This document shows, in pieces, positions 39,150 to 49,131 of a stretch of DNA of 64,000 bases. How positions within the stretch are numbered: position 1 is the stretch's first letter; the number at the start of each line of letters is the position of its first letter. This DNA comes from Borovskyia barvae (lineage: Eukaryota; Euglenozoa; Kinetoplastea; Trypanosomatida; Trypanosomatidae): NCBI GenBank assembly GCA_030849085.1, contig JASAOM010001130.1:248001-312000 (forward strand). The letters run 5' to 3'. Made by a program: the position numbers and the translations under genes. The notes under the pieces are model-generated. The model ran no database searches. It was not told the DNA's origin and was given only the letters and a program-made list of their open reading frames with translations.

Positions 39150-41447
39150 TTACACCGATGATAGGGTGTGTTCCTCGCGATACACCTTTAGGCTAAGACG
39201 ACAATGACGAAAGAAGGAATGTTGGTTGCTCCATTCGAAGATGATTGTACCGATAGAAGGGCAGATGTAATGACCCGCTTCATTGGTCACCCGCCGGCGA
39301 GGTACCAGAGAAAACATAGCACCATCATCGCCAGCAGACACAAAGAGAGCCGAAAAGTCCACCTCGCGCTCCTGCTTGACCGCAAAAGTCCAGATGATCT
39401 CGCAGCGCGCGTCCATCGCAAAGGAGATCTTGCGTGTCTGCCGTGCCCTCAGCACTACTCTCTCTACTGTACAATGAAGCGGTCGGAAGATGGAGGCATC
39501 CTCGTCGTACTGCTGCGCCCTCCGCTCTGAGCTACACTCACTGTGGGGTGTCTGAGAGCTTACCAGCAGGTCGGCGTGGCTAGTGCAGGAGGCCAAGGAC
39601 GAAGAGGTGCCTCCCGCACATACGAGCGACGGTATGCAACCACCAGGACATAGGCATCGCCCCCCAAGTTCTTTTGGCACTAAATCTGTATCAATAACGG
39701 CGCACAGCATCGGAGCTGTTTGACGCTTGCTGCAGAACGATACTTTTCTTCGCGTATCCTCAGTCAGGGCCCCCCGAATCATGAGATATGACCAGCTGAC
39801 GATGGAGTGGCAGTTGGTTACGTACACGTGGTGCATTAGCTCAGGGTAGTGCAGGAGGTTGATGCGCACCGTCGAGAGCACCATGGCTAACAAGGGGCGG
39901 TGGACATACCGACGCATTTTGACGCCAGAACAGTCGATCACCACCACAAACGACCCAATCAGCACCCGTCTCTGAAAGGGGTCCGTGGAAGTCGAAGCTT
40001 CATTCCTCTGCACTTCACTACCGCTTCCATTGGCAGTTGCGAGGAAGGCATCGTGGATATCGTTGCTGGCCTGATTGCGTCGATTGCAGTATCGCACGAG
40101 TTGCTCCAGAACCAGCAAAGCATAAGTATTAAACAGCAAGGCCAGCATCGACGGTTCAGCGTCGATAGGGGTGAGCGCGAATAGCTCTCGCTTGAGAAGC
40201 TTAGAGTCTAGTCGACCCAGTTGACAATACATGATGGGGTGGCCCTCTCGGTCCCAGTAATGGAATGCAAAAGGCACATACTTGGTAACGACGGCAATAA
40301 TGGGCTCGAGAATTCCGTGGAAATTGAGAGAGTCCGCGTATAGAGTGTTGGGGTTATTTGTTACGATGACGGGTGATCCCGCACTGTCGACGAGGATCGT
40401 GCGGTCCAGCCGTACCGCCACCTCCAAACCATCGAGGTCTACATCACCGCCCTCGCGGCTGCTGTCGGTGCTGCTGGGGTGTGTGGTGTGGAGATGCGCC
40501 CGTGACTCGCCTTGCATTCCTGATTTATCATGTTTCATTTGGAGGTCGTCTGAGCCCCGTTCCCCTGAACCATTCGTGCCGTTGTTCCGCTGAAAGGGCA
40601 AAAACGAGAGGAGAGAATGCAAGATGCCTTTCTCATTGCTGTCAGTGGTGGTAGCCTCACGGGTGGCCCTCTCCGTTTCCGCGAGCTCTTGTGCTGAGGA
40701 TGGCAGGGCTGGTGCCGCTTCCTTAGTCAGCTGGCGATTCGTGTGACCCTCACCGCCCGTGGACAGAATCGACTCGGGTATTTCATCAGCTTTCACCGGC
40801 TCATTCTCAGCCGCAACAGCGTTTGTCTCTTCAGGGAGGAGTCCTTCGTGTTTATCGTCCTGCAACCTGGGTGAAGTGTGTGGCAGCCGTGAGAAAACTC
40901 CATCTCCGTACATCTCGTCATATCGAACATTATAGTAGTCAAATTCCTCCACGTCGATTTTAAGGCGCCCATCGACATCCACATACCGTCGGCCCGTGGC
41001 CACGTTGGTAATATAGGGTAGACGAAGCTCCTCACAAAGCAAACGCTGATCGAATCCGCTCACGGGGATGAGGCTGGGAAACAGCGCAGTTTTATCGAGA
41101 TTCTGAGCCCTGCGAAACTCGGCGGTCAGCATCAGGTATTTCAGTGATTTGGGGATGTTCATGTGGTTCATCTTGAGGTAACGGTAAACGATGTAGCGTG
41201 CCTCGCTTGGCTTTAGGCCGTACGAGAAGCGACCGAGATAGTCCACTACACAACAGCAGTGCCTAGGGTGTTCTCCTGGCGTCAGAGCGCCATCCGCGTG
41301 AATCTCATCTGACCGTTTCTTCAATAAATGATGAAGGGCCTTAATCGCTTCGGTTACCTTAAATTCCGTTTCCGTATTGAGGCAGATGCAATCGGTCGTG
41401 ACCAAGAAAAGATCCTCATCGCTGCAAGCGTGGCGCGCTGCTTCCAT
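39150..41447 (-). CDS. CRAL-TRIO (Sec14-like) protein with long insertion and GOLD-like tail
   Basis: The 765-residue product is a divergent paralogue of the next gene (43264-44775). A helical CRAL-TRIO-N-like region spans about 30-135. A low-complexity insertion follows (about 195-335). The lipid-binding core (about 385-605) has FHYWDREGHPIMY, YPELMHHVYVTN and the Sec14-type LGGxCxCxGGC signature (ELGGRCLCPGGC, 593-604). The last 100 residues look like a beta-rich GOLD-type domain. Sec14 proteins move or present phosphoinositides and other lipids between membranes; the ligand here is unknown. The core itself has an extra loop (about 458-495). The frame runs up to a GTG at 41480, but the first ATG is 41447. 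Confidence 0.83.
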   Translation of the reverse strand: MEAARHACSDEDLFLVTTDCICLNTETEFKVTEAIKALHHLLKKRSDEIHADGALTPGEHPRHCCCVVDYLGRFSYGLKPSEARYIVYRYLKMNHMNIPKSLKYLMLTAEFRRAQNLDKTALFPSLIPVSGFDQRLLCEELRLPYITNVATGRRYVDVDGRLKIDVEEFDYYNVRYDEMYGDGVFSRLPHTSPRLQDDKHEGLLPEETNAVAAENEPVKADEIPESILSTGGEGHTNRQLTKEAAPALPSSAQELAETERATREATTTDSNEKGILHSLLSFLPFQRNNGTNGSGERGSDDLQMKHDKSGMQGESRAHLHTTHPSSTDSSREGGDVDLDGLEVAVRLDRTILVDSAGSPVIVTNNPNTLYADSLNFHGILEPIIAVVTKYVPFAFHYWDREGHPIMYCQLGRLDSKLLKRELFALTPIDAEPSMLALLFNTYALLVLEQLVRYCNRRNQASNDIHDAFLATANGSGSEVQRNEASTSTDPFQRRVLIGSFVVVIDCSGVKMRRYVHRPLLAMVLSTVRINLLHYPELMHHVYVTNCHSIVSWSYLMIRGALTEDTRRKVSFCSKRQTAPMLCAVIDTDLVPKELGGRCLCPGGCIPSLVCAGGTSSSLASCTSHADLLVSSQTPHSECSSERRAQQYDEDASIFRPLHCTVERVVLRARQTRKISFAMDARCEIIWTFAVKQEREVDFSALFVSAGDDGAMFSLVPRRRVTNEAGHYICPSIGTIIFEWSNQHSFFRHCRLSLKVYREEHTLSSV

Positions 41448-41792
41448 TGACGGAAGGAAAAGAGGTGAGCTAAGCCGCACTTCTCTTGCCTCCTACAGAG
41501 ACAATAAAGCAGTGACGAGAGAGGTTGCCGATAATGGGAGGGCGACGAGCAACAAAAGAGATACGGGAAATAACTCCGTACAATTCGAGACAATCACAGC
41601 AGCGACGTGCTGCTCCGTCTGTGTCGATCTTACCACGCCTTTTGGAAGCTCGCTTTTCATTAAAAAAAGGATGTTCAGTGGTAAGTGCAGGGAAGCAGTG
41701 GATGTAATAAAAAAAGCGCTGACAACAACATGACGAAGGCGCCTTGAAGTCAGCAAGCAGTTATCGTATGCACTGTGCTTACACACATATTG

Positions 41793-41818
41793 TATATATA
41801 TATATATATATATATATG
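41793..41818. repeat. (TA)n microsatellite
   Basis: About 26 bases of alternating T and A between the two CRAL-TRIO genes. Confidence 0.9.
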
Positions 41819-42289
41819 AATGGATATGTGCAGATATCCGCTATCGATAGCAATGCGCACGTTGACGCTTATATTCTCTATCAGAAAACATGACGAAGTT
41901 GAGAAGATGGTAGGAGGAGCGTGATGTGTTCAGAAACTCGCGAGAATTACGAGGGGCAGCAAGAGCTACTTGCTGTACCCCCTTCCTCTCAACTGAAGGA
42001 TTCAGTGCACTACATGTGTTGGGGATGCGGAACCCCAAAGAGGAAACGGTAGTTGTGAAACCAGGAGAACTCCTTTACCATCCTAGCACAATAAAAAGGG
42101 GAAATTTTCCTTCCCCCCCCCTCCTCCTGCAAAAACACCATTGAAACACCAATTCGCAACTTGGAGGAAGTGAGAAGGAATGTATTGGTGAAGAGTTGGA
42201 AGGATTAGGCAAGATGTAGCACACCTTCGCGAGAACCTTCGATAGCGGGGGAGTGCAAAAGAAACTGACACTCAAAAAAGCAAGAGCAA

Positions 42290-42314
42290 ATATATATATA
42301 TATATGTGTGTGTG
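42290..42314. repeat. (TA)n-(GT)n compound microsatellite
   Basis: Alternating A and T to about 42306, then GTGTGTGTG. Confidence 0.85.
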
Positions 42315-42363
42315 CCAATGGGAAGAATTCTTTGAAGAACTCGCTGATAGGTCTGTTCAAGGC

Positions 42364-42747
42364 TCAACAGCACGAAAAGTGGTGCCACACCTCTTCGGGA
42401 ACCGTTACAGTAAGACCTACGAGGGCACTCCACTCCTTTATTTCCTCTCCCACTGTCGCCCATGCCGAATATCCCATTTTCGACGATTCTCGTCGACCCA
42501 GCCCCACTCTCCCTGATCCAATCGGCGGTACACGTTCTTCTTTCGATGCTTCATCACACGAAGAGCGGCACTCGTCCTCGATGACGGAAAAAGAGGAGGA
42601 GATGATCAAAAGGAAGGAGCCTGAGGGAGAACAACATGCTGACGCGGATACAGAGCTCAACATCTTTATAATCATGGAGCTGCCCTTCTTTTCATCATAT
42701 TCTTCGTTGTGTTGTGGATGTGAAATATGCAGGAGTAACTTTAGCAT
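42364..42747 (-). CDS. Doubtful ORF between the CRAL-TRIO paralogues
   Basis: From the first ATG this is 127 residues (MLKLLLHISHPQHNEEYDEKK onward, Ser-rich middle, ending VPEEVWHHFSCC). The frame is open without an ATG up to 42837, and that part reads HRILAVHGVPI followed by DPEKAAQAYRMLK, which loosely resembles the end of a PDZ domain. A strong C/T tract and several AGs lie upstream near 42860-42930, so a transcript start here is plausible. A plus-strand frame of similar length overlaps, upstream out-of-frame ATGs occur, and no family is certain. Confidence 0.3.
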   Translation of the reverse strand: MLKLLLHISHPQHNEEYDEKKGSSMIIKMLSSVSASACCSPSGSFLLIISSSFSVIEDECRSSCDEASKEERVPPIGSGRVGLGRRESSKMGYSAWATVGEEIKEWSALVGLTVTVPEEVWHHFSCC

Positions 42748-43263
42748 GCGGTAGGCTTGCGCTGCTTTCTCAGGATCTTCGACGGCCTCGCATATTGGAA
42801 CCCCATGCACAGCGAGAATACGGTGAGATGCGCGCTGCTACGTGTGTCCTGCACAGTAGTGAACACATGTTTGTCTTTAAGGATGACTTTTGAAGAACAA
42901 AGAATGAGAAGGAAGAAAAAGAATGTTCTCGTTCAAACGCAAAGAAAAGCAAACGCTGGGCAGCTTCAAGAGCTGAGGAGGACGAGCCAAAGAGAAACCG
43001 AGCAGCACTAAAGCGGCAGCTCCAGAGAATAAAATTGATCCTCAGTTTTTCTCTCCCGCGTATAATTTCGAAGGGGGGGGGCGAGGAGCAGGTGACAAGC
43101 AATACCGATGTAAACGTCTGCCTGTCGACAGAGCAGCATCACCTGATGAATGCCGCGCCGTTAATGTATCGCAGTAAAGTCGAAGAGAGCACACCCCTCA
43201 TGGCCGCCGTTCGTTGACTGGCACAGTCCCTTTCGGGAACCTCCCTTTTCAAGGGAAGGAACA
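42748..43263. other. Gap between CRAL-TRIO paralogues, right part
   Basis: It contains a strong C/T tract on the coding strand (about 42885-42935) followed by AG dinucleotides, a likely trans-splice acceptor for the gene or genes to the left. No gene is called in it. Confidence 0.45.
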
Positions 43264-44775
43264 TCACACAGCGCGCAAGTGAGGGCTTTCGGTAACGCTG
43301 ACACCAGACCTGGAAGCCAGGCTACGCTGGTGAATTATCCTCAGCTGAATTGAACGCTTGTACATCCAGGAAGCCTTGTTGCACCACGTCAATTCTAACA
43401 TTCCTCGCTCTGGTGCTATGAACGTGTCTACATCCATTGTCAACTTCGACTCTTTTACGGTAGTAGTCGCACTTACCGTGCCGTCTGTCCGATGGGTTCT
43501 ATTCTTTGTGGCTTTTAAGACTGCTGCATTATCAAAAGCACCGTCTTCTCGTGCAAAATTGTAGCTTTTGTCTTTCGGTGACGTCGAGATGGAGGGATGG
43601 AACAGAACGCAGAATCGGATGTCCTGGTCACCGTCCACCGAAAACTCCCACGTCACCTCGTCATCGGCGTCAAGAACCATCTCGCGCACGTGCTGCTTGC
43701 CTTTCTTTATGTGCACAGTTTCCGTGATGCCACCCGCGACAGATGAGGCGGCATCAGCCGCGATATCGGCTTCGTCTCCACGACGCGTGGGTTTGACGTA
43801 TCGGGGGAGGCAACCACCCTCACATCGACAAGTGCCCCCCAGTTCCTGCGGAAGCTTATCTGCGTCAATGACCCGCCGCAGAATCGCTTGCGCTTCGTCC
43901 TTTCCCGAGCTGAAAACGAGCTTGTTCCGCGTATTGACATCGAGGCTGCCCTTTACCCAGTCGTAGGCGAGACGAAAAAAAGACGGCGCGTTAATGATGA
44001 AGAGTCGGTGAAGGCACTCCGGGTAGTAGGCCTGGTCCACATGGAAAATGGCGCGTACGATTTGAATAAAGCGCCGCTGCACCATCTTGAAGCTCATCCC
44101 ATCCATATTCATGACCACGGTAATGCCAATGATGGGGTGATGCCCCGCAGTCTGCGAAACTGCATCCGCATACTGGATGAGGTAATACTGGACTTCGTTC
44201 ATGTACACGTGATACGGAACGATTACGTCACTGAGGTTTTTGCCGGCCGGCGTGATCGAGGAAAGGCCCTGTAATATCTCAGAAATGTTGGCGCCACCGC
44301 AGCAATCGTAGAGAACGGGATGACCATCTTTATCCCAGTAGTGGTACACATTAACATAAGAGGTCTGCAACGCCCGATAACACAAGTCCATCTCGCTAAC
44401 GCCCTCGCGAGGAAAGAGTTGATCTCCGGCAGGGAGCTCCGATAACATGGCGCAGACCTTCGCTTCATCAAAGCCCAGCAGAGGAAATGCACATGGGAAC
44501 AACTTCCACTCGTCTATTCCGTTTTCTGCGCGAAACTCCACCGTTTTCTTCACCATATCGAGTGCGTCCGTCAGCTTCCACTTTCGAGCCTTGAGAGCCC
44601 GGTAGCCAAATATGCGCCGCCTCTCCGGCGTATGCTCTCGCTGCACGTAGTATGGCACTTTTTCCCCGTAGTGCGCATCGATCTTAGCGAGGAGCTCCTG
44701 AATGAGGGACTCCTGAGACGGACTCAGTGTGTCCATCACCGGGACACGGACAGGTACTTCCTCTGGCTTTACCAT
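43264..44775 (-). CDS. CRAL-TRIO (Sec14-like) lipid-transfer protein with GOLD-like tail
   Basis: The 503-residue product has a CRAL-TRIO-N helical region (about 17-95), a lipid-binding core (about 140-325) and a beta-rich GOLD-like C-terminus (about 345-480). The core shows VYHYWDKDGHPVLYD, YPECLHRLFIINAP and ELGGTCRCEGGC, the Sec14-type signature at its end. This layout resembles Sec14-GOLD proteins such as SEC14L and patellins. It is the more conserved of two tandem paralogues. The frame opens at a GTG (44904), but the first ATG is 44775 and a C/T tract with AG (CATAAG) sits directly before it, supporting that start. Confidence 0.88.
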   Translation of the reverse strand: MVKPEEVPVRVPVMDTLSPSQESLIQELLAKIDAHYGEKVPYYVQREHTPERRRIFGYRALKARKWKLTDALDMVKKTVEFRAENGIDEWKLFPCAFPLLGFDEAKVCAMLSELPAGDQLFPREGVSEMDLCYRALQTSYVNVYHYWDKDGHPVLYDCCGGANISEILQGLSSITPAGKNLSDVIVPYHVYMNEVQYYLIQYADAVSQTAGHHPIIGITVVMNMDGMSFKMVQRRFIQIVRAIFHVDQAYYPECLHRLFIINAPSFFRLAYDWVKGSLDVNTRNKLVFSSGKDEAQAILRRVIDADKLPQELGGTCRCEGGCLPRYVKPTRRGDEADIAADAASSVAGGITETVHIKKGKQHVREMVLDADDEVTWEFSVDGDQDIRFCVLFHPSISTSPKDKSYNFAREDGAFDNAAVLKATKNRTHRTDGTVSATTTVKESKLTMDVDTFIAPERGMLELTWCNKASWMYKRSIQLRIIHQRSLASRSGVSVTESPHLRAV

Positions 44776-45778
44776 TCTTATGCTTTCCCAGCGAAAAGGC
44801 AACGAGCTGACTATGTGGGCACGGTCACGACGGTAGTCGGATGCTGATGCACACGTGCGGCCTGAAAGCGCGTAAGGCTGTCGCACGGGGATGGTCGATC
44901 CCACCAGAAATTAGCTCCCAGGGGAGAAGAGAAAGAGCGGAGGCCGGGGGGAGGGGGGTGCAACCACTTTGAGAAAAGTCAGATTAGGGGAAGAAAAGTG
45001 GCAGATGGGTGACACACACTTCCATCCTCCCCGCTGTCGTGGTAGGTCTTCCACTTCGTCGCGGAATAGGCAGCGCGTCCATGCAGCTACATGCGAGGTC
45101 ACCTGTCTTTGCGTTGACGATACGACGAGCGGAACTGAGTGTTGGGAGAGGTATTCGAGGAGTAACGCGGCGAGTCTAGAAGAAGCGGTGCGGGTGGAAC
45201 GCCTGTTAATGAGGATGGCCGTGGGTTGACGAGCACCTCTCGTGTGACGGTCAACGAAAGAAAACTAACTCACTAACAGGAGTGGCGCCGATCTCTTCGC
45301 GGAGATGCAAAAAGGGCGGGAGAGGAGCGGTGGCTGAGGTGGCAATGTGAAAGATACTGCTAAAGTGCAAACTTTGAGCGAAGAGAGTGATAAAGCAGCA
45401 TTGTCAAAAGAGTAACCTACGTTTCTGAATGAGCTTTGGAGAGAGAGCTTCTCCATTAAAATCCCTGCAGCCCCCTAAGAGGAGTGCCGCGTATGCCGAA
45501 TAGCTTAGCAGCAGCTGTGACGTTTTTGAGGACAGGTCGGCTAGATTGGTTGACGGGGTGATGTTTCCAGCCCTCCCCTGGGTCAGTTCAGACGCTTCGG
45601 AGGCCTTAAAAGAAGCTGCGTGTTAAACGGTGAGCACTACCTCCCGGGAATTGCAGAGGGATGGAAGGAAAGAGTGAGGTGGGGGACCCGTGTCCTCCTC
45701 GTCTCTACTTTTTCCGGCCTCTCCATTATGGAGGTGTGTGTGCGTATGGGGGGGGGGGGGGGGGAAGGGGCTGTTTCC
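44776..45778. other. Gap between the deubiquitinase and CRAL-TRIO genes
   Basis: This holds the deubiquitinase 3' untranslated region and the CRAL-TRIO leader. A 17-base C run on the coding strand begins just after the deubiquitinase stop codon. No gene is seen. Confidence 0.5.
45748..45764. repeat. G17 homopolymer (C17 on the transcribed-sense strand)
   Basis: Seventeen consecutive G on the plus strand. In the mRNA this is C17 beginning about 15 bases after the stop codon of the deubiquitinase. Confidence 0.9.
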
Positions 45779-47365
45779 TTAATGTACCTTCTCGTAGACA
45801 ACGAAATAGACCGCTTCCTTCGTCAAGCTCGTAAAGGGGACGACGGTGACGTTCGCATCGTTGCATAAAATCACCGTGGCCGCTTGGGGAGGTGTACGCG
45901 TTACGGAGGAAAGGCCGGTACTGGTGGAGCTCTTTGCTTCCATCTTCATCACAGAAGGCGTGGCGGCGTGATGCATGAGATATGTGACGTAGTGGCCTCG
46001 ACCGATCGCACTTCCGCGATGGCTTACGACCGACACAAGACGATAAGTGCGGTCCTTACTGCTCAAGGTCTCATCCCCGCATATCATGCGTGGAAGTTGC
46101 AACGATCGTTGAAGGTGCACCACGTTGTCCAGCTTCACCAACTCACCCTCGCGCGTCACTGCCCATCGGCGAAGCTGCAAGAAGAGGATGGCAGGTAGGC
46201 GCCCAACCCGCAATGTTTTCTTGAGATTCTTATCCCTTTCGCGGTCGTAGATACGCTCTGTCAAGAAGGTGTGCACGAGCGCCTCCTCTATCGTGCATTC
46301 GGGAGCAAAGCCCACGTCGATAGGGAGGCAGAAAAACTTCTCAACAAGAACAGAGACGCGGTCACGCTGACGCTGCTTACCCTGCAGGTGACTTTCTAGA
46401 GTGCCGCCAAAAATGCTGTCCATCAGTCTCGATTGACCTTGCGCGTCGATGTGTTCCCGGACTGCCAATTTCTCCTTTCCCTTTACAACAGTCCAACCTT
46501 TCTGATGATCACGCATATTGTCGCTCTCTGCGGCCTTCTCGTGTGCTCGAGGGTCGGTACCACCTCCGGAAGAGCTGGCGCTCCCACTACCCGTCGCCAA
46601 GGCACTGATACTTCCTACAGAAAGTGCTGCCGTGGGACCACCATCGCGGTACCCGCCCTCAAGCCCAATGAGTTCCTGCTGAACACATTCCAGCAATTTC
46701 TGGAGAAACTCGTGGGCGTCCTCCTGGACGGAGCCATCCAACACGCGTTGTGAAGCATTCTTCGCTGCCGCCCGTGGCATCAGCGGTGGCGCAACCATAG
46801 ATAGGCGCGTAAAACCGGGTTTCCAATAGAGCAGCACCCACTTGCCGAACGTCGCCAGCGTTGGACAGCGTGCGCGTGCCTGTTCATCGCAGCTCACGGA
46901 GACTGCCAGTTGCGCGAACGCAGGTAGAAATATCAGCACCTGTAAGATTGAGTTGATGAAGCAGAAGTTGCTACTGTTCACGATCCCCCGCGGGTACGGC
47001 AGTTCGCTGAAAACTCTCTGAAATCCTGGAGAAGCGAAACTACACCTCTGATGTTTTCGGTGCTGCTGCCCCGCATCTCCAGCTCTGCCATCACTCCAGT
47101 CCCTATGGCACTCCTGGACACGGACGAACAGTTCCCTCAGCGGCACACAATCGGTGTAAACGTTTGGCTGCCGTGGTACTTGAAAACACAAAGTTGTGCG
47201 TGGATCACTGAAGGCATGCTGTACCGGGCTGCTCGTCAAATTCCTCCTCACCTCCCCTTTATCATTGCTGTTTGGGGTGTTGGCTTGCGACGGTGGCGAT
47301 TTGTTCTGAGCGTGACCCCGTTTACCCTTCTTTCGAGCCACCTGAGAACCAGGTGGCCCGCTCAT
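45779..47365 (-). CDS. USP10/Ubp3-like ubiquitin-specific protease
   Basis: The 528-residue product has the USP catalytic boxes. PRGIVNSSNFCFINSILQ (125-142) carries the catalytic Cys135; the usual GN before Cys is SN-F. QEDAHEF (214-220) is the typical QxDAxEF motif. GRGHYVTY carries His458, and CNDANV carries Asp503 as the third residue. The start of the Cys box (PRGIVN) matches the USP10/Ubp3 branch, which elsewhere removes ubiquitin from trafficking, ribosomal and stress-granule proteins. The first 110 residues are basic and low-complexity. A Ser/Gly-rich insert (about 240-290) sits inside the domain. The start is an ATG. Target proteins are unknown. Confidence 0.85.
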   Translation of the reverse strand: MSGPPGSQVARKKGKRGHAQNKSPPSQANTPNSNDKGEVRRNLTSSPVQHAFSDPRTTLCFQVPRQPNVYTDCVPLRELFVRVQECHRDWSDGRAGDAGQQHRKHQRCSFASPGFQRVFSELPYPRGIVNSSNFCFINSILQVLIFLPAFAQLAVSVSCDEQARARCPTLATFGKWVLLYWKPGFTRLSMVAPPLMPRAAAKNASQRVLDGSVQEDAHEFLQKLLECVQQELIGLEGGYRDGGPTAALSVGSISALATGSGSASSSGGGTDPRAHEKAAESDNMRDHQKGWTVVKGKEKLAVREHIDAQGQSRLMDSIFGGTLESHLQGKQRQRDRVSVLVEKFFCLPIDVGFAPECTIEEALVHTFLTERIYDRERDKNLKKTLRVGRLPAILFLQLRRWAVTREGELVKLDNVVHLQRSLQLPRMICGDETLSSKDRTYRLVSVVSHRGSAIGRGHYVTYLMHHAATPSVMKMEAKSSTSTGLSSVTRTPPQAATVILCNDANVTVVPFTSLTKEAVYFVVYEKVH

Positions 47366-49131
47366 TTGTAGGCGCGAGGTGGCGGCGAAGGGTTGATCAA
47401 CTTCCGCCTCGTAACAGCACTTTTACGCGTCAGAGGTCAGGGTGGGGACCGGATGCGCAACCGTGCCCCCGTTTCCTTGCGGCCAATAACGATTTGCCGC
47501 CGGAGAAGGCGATCTGCGAAAATCGTGAAAGGGGAAATGCCCTCACGCTGCCGAGCCGCCGTGGAGAAGAGACCGTCAAGCGACTCAGCTACGCTTTTTC
47601 CTCTCTCTCGCAGGAAACACGACTGCCCTGCACGTGCACACAAGCACGCTTGCCCACTTTCCCAAACCCTAGTGAATAGCAGCGCAGCACAGCTCACCCT
47701 CCACCCAGCAGAACACTAGGAATGCAGGATCTCAGCGGTGAACAGCAAAAACTACATAAGAGAAGGAGGTAGTAGTAAAAGGGATGAAGCCACACAAATT
47801 CGCGAGACGTGAGAGTCCTGGACAGATGAGGATGTCCCCATTCCCTGACCATTATCATCTACATATATATTCATATATGTCGAGGGAGAGAGAGAGGAGG
47901 AGTGAGGTACTGTTCGTCAGTTGTGCAGCGCGCAGCAGAGCTGGACGCTTTTGTTCCCCTCCCCCATCGGCCGCCCCCCTCTAAACATGGATTACCATAT
48001 AATATGATCCGCAATGATTTGGGGGGGGGAGAGTCTCAGAGTAAGGGATGAGACATGCTCCCGCACAAAGAAGAACGACGAATGGATCACCGCATCCATG
48101 CTCCCCCCGCCTTTCTTCCGCGCATGATACTGGGGACGCTCCCATGGCACACGATGTGTGCATCTTCTGAAAGTTGGAGGAGGTTCATCGCATGGCTGTA
48201 TCGCTAAGGTTCGATTTTCCAATAGGGTTTTATCTGCCTGCACGCATACTTCAGAAGACACTCCAGGCATCCTTTTTCATCTTTTCCGTGAGAAGAGGAG
48301 GTAGACCACCGTCAAGGCGCACCACCGCCCTAAGGCAACGACCCCAGTGAATTTCGGTACGGCGCAACGACCCCGCTTCGCCCACGAGCCCCCGACATCT
48401 TCGTATCCCCTTGAGACGCCTAGCGCTCCCACTGTCATTTACCCCGTCTTCATCCGAGTGCCCGGCGCTAACCAAATAGCTACTTTCTCCCGCCCACACC
48501 TCCCTCCCCATGAGCACACATTCTCACACGAGACACACGCCGCACATCAGGCAAAGCGAGCGTGAGGGGCTCCTTTTAGAGGTTCCTCGGATCTCAAAGG
48601 AACGAAACTGAGGATAAAGATGCTTTATGAGAAGTGGGATAAAAGAATAGAGAATACAGTAGATACCGATTCCGAAGAACTCTGACGCGTACATGCGTGT
48701 CTTCACGCCACGCAAAACGTTAGCGGACTGTATCTAAATCGGCTACACAGGCATTGAACTCTTCGGAGAAAGAGTCAGCTGCGGTGCAACAGTGGGAGCA
48801 GACACAGTGGGAAAGAAATGTCGGAACGGGCGAAGAATCGAAAACTCGGAAGATTTAAGAAGGATCAACGGTGACCACGAGCGATATCGTGAATTTCTCA
48901 CGGCTCAATCCCTCTTTATATTCGAACGAACGAGAAGCCGCAACGTGAGCGAAGGCGGAGCCTCCCTAAACCATACTCAACCCAGCAGAGAGCAACACAA
49001 AAAAGGATACGACAGGTCGGGCCTCTTCGATGGCGCAAAATAAGAAAACGGCGACAGCTCGGGGATAAAGTTGGACGATCGGCTCCAACCAGATGAGTCA
49101 CACCGTGTCACGAAGGAGCACCATCCCGTGG
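47366..49131. other. Gap between BBS9 and the deubiquitinase gene
   Basis: This 1.8 kb includes short TATATAT stretches near 47862-47878 and a G run near 48018-48025. A minus frame from ATG 48511 down to 48251 has mixed codon use but no recognised domain, and upstream out-of-frame ATGs precede it; I do not call it. Confidence 0.45.

Larger units (their letters stand above)
41448..42363. other. Gap between CRAL-TRIO paralogues, left part
   Basis: It contains (TA)n runs at about 41793-41818 and 42290-42306, the second followed by a short (GT)n, and a run of 9 C on the plus strand at 42113-42121. No credible gene is seen. Confidence 0.5.
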
